In this document: one piece after another, positions 7,670 through 14,812 of the stretch
How positions within the stretch are numbered: position 1 is the stretch's first letter
Layout: each line of letters starts with the position of its first letter
Source: JBBQVS01 sp964657325
GTDB lineage: Bacteria > Chloroflexota > Ktedonobacteria > Ktedonobacterales > Ktedonobacteraceae
Direction: 5' to 3'
Assembly (NCBI GenBank): GCA_964657325.1
Contig: CAZZVE010000089.1
Span: 1 to 19,280, forward strand
Length of the DNA stretch: 19,280 nt
Notes under the pieces: model-generated
What the model saw: the letters and a program-made list of their open reading frames with translations, nothing else
Databases searched by the model: none
What the model was told of the DNA's origin: nothing
Program-made: the position numbers and the translations under genes

Positions 7670-9199
7670 CTAATCTTCAGCTAGAGTTACGGCTTCTGAG
7701 CCAATGGCGGGTAGTGCAACACTACTTGGAGCAATGCTGGCCCCCAACGCATACTCAGGATAAGCAGAAGCTCCATGCTCGTGTAGATCAAGACCCTCAA
7801 GCTCACCAGCTTTCGAGACTCGAAGCACGCCAACGTACTTGAGGCCATACATCAACAGGAACGAAACAGCTAGTGTAGCTATGACGGTTGCTCCTGAACC
7901 AAGTGCCTGCGAGCCAAGTTGAGCCAGGCCTCCACCATAGAAGAGACCGGTTACAACCGTTGTCGTGTCAGCACCTGTCGGACTTGGTAGACCATATGCG
8001 CCTGTCGCGAATAAGCCAAGCGAGAGTGTACCCCAGATGCCTGCAATAAGATGGACAGGAACCGCACCGATTGGATCATCTATCCGTAAGTATTCCAGAG
8101 CGTCCAGACCCCAAATTACGACGAATGCCGCGACAATACCGATGAAGAATGCTCCTATCGGGTCCACCCAATAACATGGACAGGTGATGGCAACTAGCCC
8201 ACCTAAGAAGCCATTGACTGTCAGGCCCAGGTCCCACTTCTTACTACGAGCGTAGGAGTAGAACAGAGCTGCCAAACCTGCTGAACAAGCGGCAAGTGTG
8301 GTGTTGAAAGAGACGCGACCAATACCCACCGTATCGAGTGCTGAGAGGGTGCTTCCAGGATTGAAGCCATACCAGCCGAACCAGAGGATGAGGCCGCCAA
8401 CTGCACCGATCACCAGATCGTGAGCAGGAGGAGGGCCGCCACCATCGCGTTTGAAGATACGTCCAAGGCGTGGTCCAAGTGCGATTGCGCCAGCAAGTGA
8501 GATAGCACCACCAATGCTATGCACAACGGTAGAGCCAGCGAAATCGTGAAAATTCATGGCTGCGAGCCAGCCATCAGGTCCCCATGTCCAGTGTCCAATG
8601 ATGGGATAGATAAAGCCTGTCACACCAATACTATATAGAATGTCGCCCCAGAAGCCACAACGTCCAATCATCGCGCCCGATGTGATGGTCGAGGCAGTAT
8701 CAGCGAACGCAAACTGGAAGACCCAGAAGGCGAGGAGGGGAATACCAGTTGTCAGGTAGGTAGGACTTAAGCCCATCAACAAGAAGCCATGCGTTCCAAT
8801 GATGGGTGTACCAGGCTCAAACATGAAGGCGAAGCCCCAGGCCCAGAACAAAATTCCACAAATACAGGTGTCCGCAATACCTTCTACCAAAATATTCACA
8901 GACTCACGAGAACGAGCAAAGCCTGCTTCCAACATAACAAAGCCAACTTGCATACAGAAGACAAGAAATGCCGCAACCAACGTCCAAACAGTGTTCACTG
9001 CGTTGATTGTGGGCATGTCTGCGGCAGCACCTTTTGTCGCTGCAAATACAACTTTGGGTAGAACGACCCACATAATCGTGAGGACAAGTGTGAGTCCGAG
9101 CAGTTTCCCGCCCATAAAATAGACAACGTTCCGTCGATGAATGGGATCACGCATGTTTGTGCATATACGTGTCCAAGCAGTGCGAAGAAGTGTGGTCAT
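7670..9199 (-). CDS. amt: Ammonium transporter (Amt family)
   Basis: 509 aa integral membrane protein with about 11-12 membrane segments. Visible hallmarks: MLEAGFARS (89-97), FHDFAGSTVVHSIGG (217-231) with the first pore histidine H227, and AVPVHLIAGIWG (379-390) with the second pore histidine H383. Together these make the conserved twin-His pore. An extra hydrophobic N-terminal segment (about 26-54) before the core may be a signal peptide. ATG 9199 is preferred: the frame extends one codon to a TTG at 9202, but AAAGGA lies upstream at proper spacing to the ATG. It imports NH4+/NH3. No glnK (PII) gene is adjacent, unlike many amt loci, so any PII control would act in trans. Confidence 0.93.
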   Translation of the reverse strand: MTTLLRTAWTRICTNMRDPIHRRNVVYFMGGKLLGLTLVLTIMWVVLPKVVFAATKGAAADMPTINAVNTVWTLVAAFLVFCMQVGFVMLEAGFARSRESVNILVEGIADTCICGILFWAWGFAFMFEPGTPIIGTHGFLLMGLSPTYLTTGIPLLAFWVFQFAFADTASTITSGAMIGRCGFWGDILYSIGVTGFIYPIIGHWTWGPDGWLAAMNFHDFAGSTVVHSIGGAISLAGAIALGPRLGRIFKRDGGGPPPAHDLVIGAVGGLILWFGWYGFNPGSTLSALDTVGIGRVSFNTTLAACSAGLAALFYSYARSKKWDLGLTVNGFLGGLVAITCPCYWVDPIGAFFIGIVAAFVVIWGLDALEYLRIDDPIGAVPVHLIAGIWGTLSLGLFATGAYGLPSPTGADTTTVVTGLFYGGGLAQLGSQALGSGATVIATLAVSFLLMYGLKYVGVLRVSKAGELEGLDLHEHGASAYPEYALGASIAPSSVALPAIGSEAVTLAED

Positions 9200-9711
9200 C
9201 AAGCGATAGGTCCTTTCAGTTGAAGTTGAAAGAATAAAAAAGATACCTACGGCTCTATCCGTACCTCAGCGCGGCGGTGCGCCCATGAATACAAAGGCAG
9301 TTCAATTTACCTGCTAAACCCTGGAAGAAACGACGATGTGTTCTACAAGGATATGCGAAGGAGTACGCTTTACCATTAGAAGCAGATACATATCGACTTC
9401 TTAGCCTCTTTGCATTGAGTTCATTCCTACCATGGTAGACAATTTGCATAAGACTCAAGAAGAAAATTGTATGGTAAAGTAGCTTTTCCTGTTCTTTAAT
9501 TATAGATAAGTCACTATCTTCTATGAAACGGTAAAAATGACATAAGTTTTGCTTGACGTATTGTGCATAATATACAAAATAATGATTAATAGTGACTTTT
9601 TACTGAGGAAAGAATACGTATTCAAGGCAAATTTAGCACGGATTAGTTGTTTACAAGACAAAGATATTGATAAAATATTGATTTAGTTTTGATGCCATAT
9701 GTGCATGTTGA
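9200..9711. other. Gene-poor AT-rich region upstream of amt, with a spaced inverted repeat
   Basis: About 510 bases without a convincing gene. A perfect 10-bp inverted repeat, AAGTCACTAT (9508-9517) and ATAGTGACTT (9589-9598), flanks 71 bp of AT-rich DNA and could be a paired regulator site for amt. No clear sigma54 (GG-N10-GC) promoter was recognised. A 67-codon minus-strand frame at 9255-9458 lacks a start signal and is not called. Confidence 0.35.
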
Positions 9712-10098
9712 CTATGCTCCTACACTCTCGTTGGAAGATTTATTTCTACGTACGCGACAACTACAACAAGCGGGAATACAGTTTGTGGGAGTTGTCCCGC
9801 AAGAGAGTATTGGAGCGGGGTGATACATAACTTCAAACGGCTTTACTTGACAGTAAGTACACTTCCATTGATAGGCATCTAAAATGAGAAGCCAATCGAC
9901 GAGGGTAAGTGTTGCCTCTATACGTAGAGATCGTGCATGGTATACATGAGCATTCACACGCTCAAGCTCTTGAGCAATAATCAGGTAGTTTTCTTCTGTA
10001 CCTGCCAATTGGCGAATTTTGCTCATAACATGACGCTTGTTAGTAAGCGTCCATTCCGCAACACGTAGAAGTGTTGGCATATCCCTATGAATCATCAT
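9712..10098 (-). CDS. Small HNH-nuclease-like zinc-ribbon protein, probably degenerate
   Basis: 128 aa from ATG 10098, chosen because GAGGAA sits 6 nt upstream. The frame stays open to 10194 (TTG), which would add 32 residues of low-quality hydrophobic sequence. The C-terminal half has C80-x2-C83, H93-P94, N106 and C111-x2-C114 followed by Arg/Lys. This is the order of an HNH (ββα-metal) fold of the type CxxC...DH..P...N....CxxC. The usual Asp before the histidine is Tyr, and the Asn after the last Cys is Arg, so catalysis may be lost. The N-terminal half is helical with no recognised domain. It may be a structural relic or a nucleic-acid binding protein; the name is tentative. Confidence 0.5.
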   Translation of the reverse strand: MMIHRDMPTLLRVAEWTLTNKRHVMSKIRQLAGTEENYLIIAQELERVNAHVYHARSLRIEATLTLVDWLLILDAYQWKCTYCQVKPFEVMYHPAPILSCGTTPTNCIPACCSCRVRRNKSSNESVGA

Positions 10099-10316
10099 AC
10101 ACGTTTCCTCAATACATGAACAAAACGAGAGAAAAAGCGGTAGTAAGAGAATACTATCCAATAAATAGCTCCTTTCATAGGGTAAAATTGCCAAAAAATC
10201 ATCCCAGTTTTTTGTAATATAAGAACAAAATAATGACTAAATTAGTATTTATATTGATATTTCATTGATTGAAAGTAGCTAAATATTGACCATCCGCTAT
10301 GGCTTTGCAAGGGGAT

Positions 10317-10345
10317 TTGCAATTTAGTAACTCGTCTGCTATAAT
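10317..10345 (+). promoter_or_regulatory. Near-consensus sigma70 promoter of the 65-aa gene
   Basis: TTGCAA at 10317-10322, exactly 17 nt of spacer, and a perfect TATAAT at 10340-10345. The predicted transcript begins near 10352, leaving about 145 nt of untranslated leader before ATG 10497. Confidence 0.7.
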
Positions 10346-10363
10346 AGTGTCATATAGACACTA
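10345..10363. promoter_or_regulatory. Operator candidate at the transcription start
   Basis: TAGTGTC (10345-10351), ATATA, GACACTA (10357-10363): two perfect 7-bp inverted arms with 5 bp between. It starts at the last base of the -10 box and covers the predicted start point, the classical position of a repressor site. The binding protein is unknown. Confidence 0.5.
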
Positions 10364-10496
10364 ACATCATTGAAGATGACCCATAGAAAGCGGTGTGGTG
10401 AGGGGTTCGTTCGTTCGACGACGTAGACGACCACGAAATCTACTGTCTGTATACCTGTTTGGTGAACAAGACATTTAGTCCGAAAGGAAGATTTTC

Positions 10497-10694
10497 ATGG
10501 AAAAACTCGTAACTGTTGTTGGAAAGAATGGTGTTGAATGTACTGTTGCGCTAACTGCCGAGCAAGCAGATTTTTACCTGCGTCTTGCGCAGATGCGTGC
10601 ATCATATTCTAATGACGTGATGAAGGAATTTAGTGCCTTAATCATTAGTAAGGATCAGCAAGACTCACAACACGATAAAGCTCAGTACAACTAA
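10497..10694 (+). CDS. Small hypothetical protein (65 aa)
   Basis: Not recognised. It is supported by an AAGGAAG Shine-Dalgarno 9 nt before the ATG, a strong upstream promoter, and a natural-looking composition: a short beta-like start (KLVTVVGKNGVECTVAL) followed by a helix (TAEQADFYLRLAQMR) and a charged tail. There are no membrane segments and one Cys. It stands alone between two minus-strand genes. Its stop codon TAA (10692-10694) reaches the first bases of the 70-bp palindrome. No function is proposed. Confidence 0.6.
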   Translation: MEKLVTVVGKNGVECTVALTAEQADFYLRLAQMRASYSNDVMKEFSALIISKDQQDSQHDKAQYN

Positions 10695-10762
10695 CACAAA
10701 GTGTATAGCAGATCGCCCTTCGTATACGTATACGAAGGGCGATCTGCTATACACTTTGTGTT
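10693..10762. repeat. Perfect 70-bp palindrome spanning two convergent gene ends
   Basis: Every base from 10693 to 10727 pairs with its partner in 10728-10762, giving two 35-bp arms with no central spacer. The centre is CGTATACGTATACG and the ends are AACACAAAGTG and CACTTTGTGTT. It contains two bases of the stop codon of the 65-aa gene and the last codons plus stop (10747-10749) of the IclR gene. There is no T-run on either side, so it is not a textbook terminator, though the RNA would fold into a very stable hairpin. Confidence 0.9.
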
Positions 10763-11553
10763 GGAGTAGTTAGCGTTGTGGATAGCGCGTCGCTGACACG
10801 TTTCAGCTGGGGAACTAACGCTTCTGTTCTTGTCTCATCAAGTCTGCTAGCAGGGCCGGATATGCTGATTGCTGCTATCACTCTATGCCCTACGCCGTAG
10901 ATGGGCACAGAGACACAACGGACTCCCTCTTCTTGTTCACCATTATCGAGAGCGTAACCTAGTTCTCGAATGTGTGCAAGTTCTTGTCTCATTTGATCGG
11001 GCTTAGTTATAGTTTTCTCGGTATGTGCAGGTAAACCTGTACTGGCAATAATAGTGTTAGAGACGCTTTCAGGCTGAAATGCTAGTAGGACTTTGCCGCA
11101 ACCTGTATTGTGCAGGGGAACTCTATTGCCAAGTTCAGTGAACATACGAACCATACGAGTTGACTGTACCTGTGCAACGTATACAGCTTTATCATGCTCC
11201 ATAATGGCGATATTCGCTGTTTCACCACTTATCTCCACGAGTTCCTGAAGGAATGGTATGGCGAGTTCGTTCCAGTCGGGCATGTGAGTAGTGCTATTGA
11301 CCATCATGTGAAAGGCTGGACCAAGCGCGTAGCGACGTGTGCGACTATCGCGTACAACATAGGTGCGTGTTATAAGTGTTTTTAGTAATCGGTGTATCGT
11401 CGCCACAGGTAGACCTGTAGCAACACTTAATTCACTAATTCCCATCCAACTCGAACCGCGAGCAAGACACTCTAGCAAGTCAAGGGCGCGTTCAATAGAC
11501 TGCACCCCATTCATGACAATGGTGTCTGGCTTTTCACCAGAATGTTCCTGCAT
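10747..11553 (-). CDS. IclR-family transcriptional regulator, probable regulator of the glyoxylate genes
   Basis: 268 aa, usual family length. The N-terminal winged helix-turn-helix begins at GVQSIERALDLLECLA (16-31) and has its recognition part at SELSVATGLPVATIHRLLKTL (40-60). The C-terminal effector domain (about 80-260) carries the family features NTGCGKVLLAF and GYALDNGEQEEGVRCVSVPI. IclR proteins such as AllR/GclR bind small carboxylates (glyoxylate, allantoin-derived acids) and commonly repress gcl operons; the position just downstream of glycerate kinase fits this. A ligand is not shown by the sequence. It has its own -10 candidate. The last eight or so residues lie past the domain end and are partly encoded by the 70-bp palindrome. 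Confidence 0.88.
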   Translation of the reverse strand: MQEHSGEKPDTIVMNGVQSIERALDLLECLARGSSWMGISELSVATGLPVATIHRLLKTLITRTYVVRDSRTRRYALGPAFHMMVNSTTHMPDWNELAIPFLQELVEISGETANIAIMEHDKAVYVAQVQSTRMVRMFTELGNRVPLHNTGCGKVLLAFQPESVSNTIIASTGLPAHTEKTITKPDQMRQELAHIRELGYALDNGEQEEGVRCVSVPIYGVGHRVIAAISISGPASRLDETRTEALVPQLKRVSDALSTTLTTPTQSV

Positions 11554-11563
11554 AGATTTATAC

Positions 11564-11597
11564 TTTCCATAATATGAAAAACTCTAATCAGAGTATA
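11564..11597 (-). promoter_or_regulatory. IclR gene promoter with autoregulatory site candidate
   Basis: On the minus strand TATACT (11592-11597) is a good -10; the -35 is poor. Just downstream, plus-strand TTTCCATAATATGAAAA (11564-11580) is a 17-bp palindrome with a single mismatched pair, placed at about +6 to +22. Binding here would block the gene's own transcription. Confidence 0.4.
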
Positions 11598-11655
11598 GCA
11601 TATTAAAGAAAGGGGGGTGCCCTGGTTTCGGTGATACATTTCGTTTGACAGACTA

Positions 11656-11725
11656 GTAGGGACCGATGTATCGCGTCCTCTTGGTGTCTCAATTGCCAAC
11701 AAGGACGCGATACATCGGTCCCTAC
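11656..11725. repeat. REPIN-like element: two inverted GTAG-hairpin units
   Basis: Two perfect inverted 24-bp copies (11656-11679 and 11702-11725) separated by 22 bp. Each copy begins with GTAG and then forms its own imperfect palindrome: GGAC-CGAT, GT, ATCG, bulged C, GTCC. This is the layout of REP sequences mobilised by RAYT/TnpA-REP transposases (GTAG plus bulged hairpin, paired in opposite orientation as a REPIN). The TAG stop codon of the glycerate kinase gene is part of one GTAG. There is no T-run after it. Confidence 0.65.
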
Positions 11726-12855
11726 AAACTCACGCGTAACAGGCGAAGCATGCGTTCTGTGGCATCAGTTGCGAGAGCTGCCGCGTGTTCCATAGCATAG
11801 GGAAGCGTCATTGGACCAGAAGGGAGTACCATGATGCCATCAACTCCTAATGCATATACGCTTTGGTAATCATTTCCCAGGCCGCCAGCGAGTGCCAGTA
11901 CAGGCAGGCCGTAGTGTTTTGCGAGTGTTGCAACGGCTCCTACGCTTTTACCATATGCTGTTTGCTCGTCTATCTGCCCTTCGGCTGTAATCACCAAGTC
12001 CGCCGCATGCATGTATGTTTCGAGCTTGACCGCCTCTAAGACAAGTTGTGCTCCAGGGCGAAGTGTTGCATGAAGGAAAGCAAGCAACCCGGCACCCAGG
12101 CCACCAGCAGCACCAGCACCAGGAATATCACGTACCGACTGCCCTAAGTCGCTCTCAAGTATTTGAGCATAGTGGTCTAGGGCAGCATCGAGTTGCTGTA
12201 CCATTTCGGGTGTAGCCCCTTTTTGAGGTCCATAGACTGCTGATGCACCCGTCGGGCCACATAAAGGATTAGTAACATCACATGCAACCTCGAACGTGCA
12301 TTCTTGTAAACGTGAGTCTAGCTGCTCAAGTGAGATATGCGAAAGTGTTGTCAGAGCCGCACCACCGTGTGCAATTGGGGTACCTTGCTCTGTGAAGAGC
12401 GATGCTCCTAATGCCTGTGCCATGCCCGCACCGCCATCGTTTGTCGCGCTTCCGCCAATACCGATGATGAAGTGACGACGACCATGCTCAATCGCTGCAA
12501 GTAGAAGTTCACCTACGCCATAGGTAGTCGTGATGCTAGGGTCACGTTGACCTTGTGGCACTAATGGAAGACCCGCGCATGCCGCCATCTCAATTGCAGC
12601 CGTTTTACCATCACCTAGCAATCCAAGAAATGCTGAGACGGGGAAACCTAATGGACCCATGACCGTCTGCCATAGAATCTCTCCATCCGTTGCATCAACT
12701 AATGCCTGAACCGTCCCCTCACCACCATCCGCAACCGGCACAATATCGACATGTGCTTGTGGATAGACAGCCTGTACTCCCAATGCGATTGCCTGTCCGA
12801 CTTCCTCGGCTGTGAGGCTGCCTTTCAATGCTTGCGGCGCAATAACAACACGCAT
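11722..12855 (-). CDS. glxK: Glycerate 2-kinase (GarK/GlxK type)
   Basis: 377 aa, the full length of class II glycerate kinases. Motifs: a start of MRVVIAPQALKGSLTAEE (known members often have APDSFKGSLSA), ADGGEGT (42-48), GDGKTAAIEMAA (81-92), GIGGSATNDGG (132-142), PGAGAAGGLGAG and TAEGQIDEQT. It phosphorylates D-glycerate with ATP, giving 2-phosphoglycerate in this family. It is the last step of the glyoxylate-to-glycerate route encoded here. Start ATG 12855 is set by AAAGGAG 9 nt upstream; directly upstream lies the scaffold gap, so it is unknown whether it shares a transcript with gcl. The stop codon is embedded in the REPIN-like element. Confidence 0.92.
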   Translation of the reverse strand: MRVVIAPQALKGSLTAEEVGQAIALGVQAVYPQAHVDIVPVADGGEGTVQALVDATDGEILWQTVMGPLGFPVSAFLGLLGDGKTAAIEMAACAGLPLVPQGQRDPSITTTYGVGELLLAAIEHGRRHFIIGIGGSATNDGGAGMAQALGASLFTEQGTPIAHGGAALTTLSHISLEQLDSRLQECTFEVACDVTNPLCGPTGASAVYGPQKGATPEMVQQLDAALDHYAQILESDLGQSVRDIPGAGAAGGLGAGLLAFLHATLRPGAQLVLEAVKLETYMHAADLVITAEGQIDEQTAYGKSVGAVATLAKHYGLPVLALAGGLGNDYQSVYALGVDGIMVLPSGPMTLPYAMEHAAALATDATERMLRLLRVSL

Positions 12856-12873
12856 AGTTTGTAGCTCCTTTAG

Positions 12874-12973
12874 NNNNNNNNNNNNNNNNNNNNNNNNNNN
12901 NNNNNNNNNNNNNNNNNNNNNNNNNNNNNNNNNNNNNNNNNNNNNNNNNNNNNNNNNNNNNNNNNNNNNNNNN
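12874..12973. other. Scaffold gap (100 N)
   Basis: Exactly 100 undetermined bases, the usual placeholder for a gap of unknown length. It separates the gcl 3' side from the ribosome binding site of glycerate kinase. Promoters, repeats or an entire gene may be missing. Confidence 0.98.
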
Positions 12974-12994
12974 TGACAGGGCTTGCCCCTGTCA
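12974..12994. repeat. Hairpin at the gap edge, downstream of gcl
   Basis: TGACAGGG, 5-nt loop, CCCTGTCA: an 8-bp GC-rich stem 43 nt past the gcl stop codon, directly bordering the gap. It may be the gcl terminator (no T-run is visible) or one unit of a dispersed palindromic repeat that broke the assembly. Confidence 0.5.
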
Positions 12995-13037
12995 TGCCAA
13001 CAACTACCCTATTCATGAACCATTACAAACATTTCGT

Positions 13038-14795
13038 CTACGCGTGTATTTCTACTACCTTGTTTTGTTCGGGCAAAGGCTCAAACTCCTTGATAGCGTT
13101 GATTGCTGGCCCCATTGCGGCATTGGCTTCACGTTCAACCATGATCTCAACAAGCACAGGTAGGCGTTGTTCACTTGAGGTATGCGTCGCCCATTCCAGT
13201 GCGGCGCGAATATCCTCTGGTCGCTCAACTTTTCTGCCCAGACCGCCCATTGCCTCCATGGCTTTTACATGGTCCATGCCAAGTTCCAAATCAGCTAACT
13301 GTCCATCATCGTTGCCATCAGTATAAGCGAGATCGACAGCATAATTCATTTCATAGGGCAGTTCGGCCTGACGAATGAGACCCATGTAGCCGTTATTAAT
13401 CATTACAAGAACGAAGGGTACACGGTATTGTACGGCAACTGCAATCTCTTCAACCATAAACTGGAATGAGTAGTCACCAACAACCCCAACAACCAGCTTG
13501 TCAGGTCGGCCCAGTTTGACACCTGTACAGGCTGAAACCTCCCATCCAAGCGGTCCTGCCTGTCCACACACCATATAGTGACGCGGTTGATAGCTGTGCT
13601 GAAACTGGCCTGACCAGATTTGATAGAGACCGATAGCGGTCACAAACATTGTATCGCGGTCAAAGTAGTCGTTGATCTCCTTAAACACTCTCGGCGGTTT
13701 GATAGGCGTCTGATCAAAATCCATACGTCGCTCTAGTGTTTCGCGTAGCTCTGTGACGCGCTCAGACCACTGTGGATCATACTGAAGTGAGCGCGCACGA
13801 GCACGTTCTAAAAGTGCTTGAAGCGCAAATTTTGCATCTGTTACAATGCCGAGATCAGGTTCAAACACTCGTCCAATTTGCTTTGAGTCGATGTCAATCT
13901 GGATGAACTTACGTTCGCCACGATATATTTTGAGATCCCCTGTATGACGCTCCGCAAAGCGTGCACCAACAGCGAGCACAAGGTCCGATTCGAGAAAAAT
14001 CTGGTTGCCATAGCGTGTTTGCGTCTGGATGCCAGCGATGCCTGCATAGAGTGGATGATCTTCTGGAAAACCACCCTTACCCATTAGAGTGATAGTTACA
14101 GGAATATGTAGATATTCCGCGAGTGCCTTAAATTCATCGGTTGCGTTGGCTCCAATCACGCCTCCACCCAGCATTAATAGAGGATGCTTGGCAGCTAGTA
14201 ACATATCCAGAGCGCGATCAATGGCGGCGATTGTGGGAGTAGGTTTTATACGTGGCAGAGGTGTCGTGAAAGCTACATCATATTCGATCATGCCGCGCTG
14301 TACATCAACGGGTAGGTCGATCAGAACCGCGCCGGGGCGTCCATCCTGTGCGATACGGAAAGCTTCACGGAAGACCCACGGCATTTGCGCAGACTCCTTG
14401 ACCATCACGCTCCACTTGGTCACGGGAGTTGCACAACCAACGATATCTACAGCTTGAAACGCTTCCTTGTGCTGTACCGCCATTGGTGCCTGACCTGTGA
14501 TACAAATAATCGGAATAGAATCGGCGGTGGCAGTATAGAGGCCCGTAATCATGTTTGTGCCAGCCGGACCCGATGTACCAAGCATGATACCAACTTTGCC
14601 TGTTGCACGCGCATAGCCATCTGCCGCATGTGTACCGCCTTCCTCATGTCGAACACTATAATGACGGATTCTGCCCGATTTCATCAGCGATTTGTACAAC
14701 GGGAGAATTGCGGCACCAGGGATGCCGAAAACAAGCTCTACACCCTCGTCTAGCATTACCTGAACGGCTGCATCAGTAGCGGACATACGTGCCAT
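13038..14795 (-). CDS. gcl: Glyoxylate carboligase (tartronate-semialdehyde synthase), with Glu at position 51
   Basis: 585 aa ThDP/FAD-type enzyme joining two glyoxylate into tartronate semialdehyde and CO2. Seen: MARMSATDAA start, GIPGAAILPLY (24-34), GTSGPAGTNMITGLY (73-87), ITGQAP (99-104), FQAVDI (113-118), the Gcl-typical CGQAGPLGW (410-418), and the ThDP motif GDYSFQF...NN (440-468). The residue after RH at 50 is Glu51; E. coli Gcl, numbered identically here, has Val51 instead of the general ThDP-enzyme glutamate. Start ATG 14795 is preferred over the in-frame GTG at 14813 because it aligns with the family N-terminus and AAAGGA lies upstream. It is 17 nt behind garR, so they form one operon. 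Confidence 0.9.
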   Translation of the reverse strand: MARMSATDAAVQVMLDEGVELVFGIPGAAILPLYKSLMKSGRIRHYSVRHEEGGTHAADGYARATGKVGIMLGTSGPAGTNMITGLYTATADSIPIICITGQAPMAVQHKEAFQAVDIVGCATPVTKWSVMVKESAQMPWVFREAFRIAQDGRPGAVLIDLPVDVQRGMIEYDVAFTTPLPRIKPTPTIAAIDRALDMLLAAKHPLLMLGGGVIGANATDEFKALAEYLHIPVTITLMGKGGFPEDHPLYAGIAGIQTQTRYGNQIFLESDLVLAVGARFAERHTGDLKIYRGERKFIQIDIDSKQIGRVFEPDLGIVTDAKFALQALLERARARSLQYDPQWSERVTELRETLERRMDFDQTPIKPPRVFKEINDYFDRDTMFVTAIGLYQIWSGQFQHSYQPRHYMVCGQAGPLGWEVSACTGVKLGRPDKLVVGVVGDYSFQFMVEEIAVAVQYRVPFVLVMINNGYMGLIRQAELPYEMNYAVDLAYTDGNDDGQLADLELGMDHVKAMEAMGGLGRKVERPEDIRAALEWATHTSSEQRLPVLVEIMVEREANAAMGPAINAIKEFEPLPEQNKVVEIHA

Positions 14796-14812
14796 GGTAG
14801 GGTATCCTTTCA

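Noticed and set aside
9255..9458. 67-codon minus-strand frame upstream of amt
   Set aside because: It starts at a TTG without a Shine-Dalgarno, has no family resemblance, and occupies what should be the amt promoter region.
9692..9823. 43-codon plus-strand frame overlapping the 3' end of the HNH-like gene
   Set aside because: It looks protein-like but has no ribosome binding site and no recognisable motif, while the opposite strand has an ordered Cys/His/Asn pattern.
10405..10435. GTTCG tandem stretch in the leader of the 65-aa gene as a possible riboswitch
   Set aside because: Only weak, wobble-rich pairing could be drawn, and it matches no known riboswitch class by eye.
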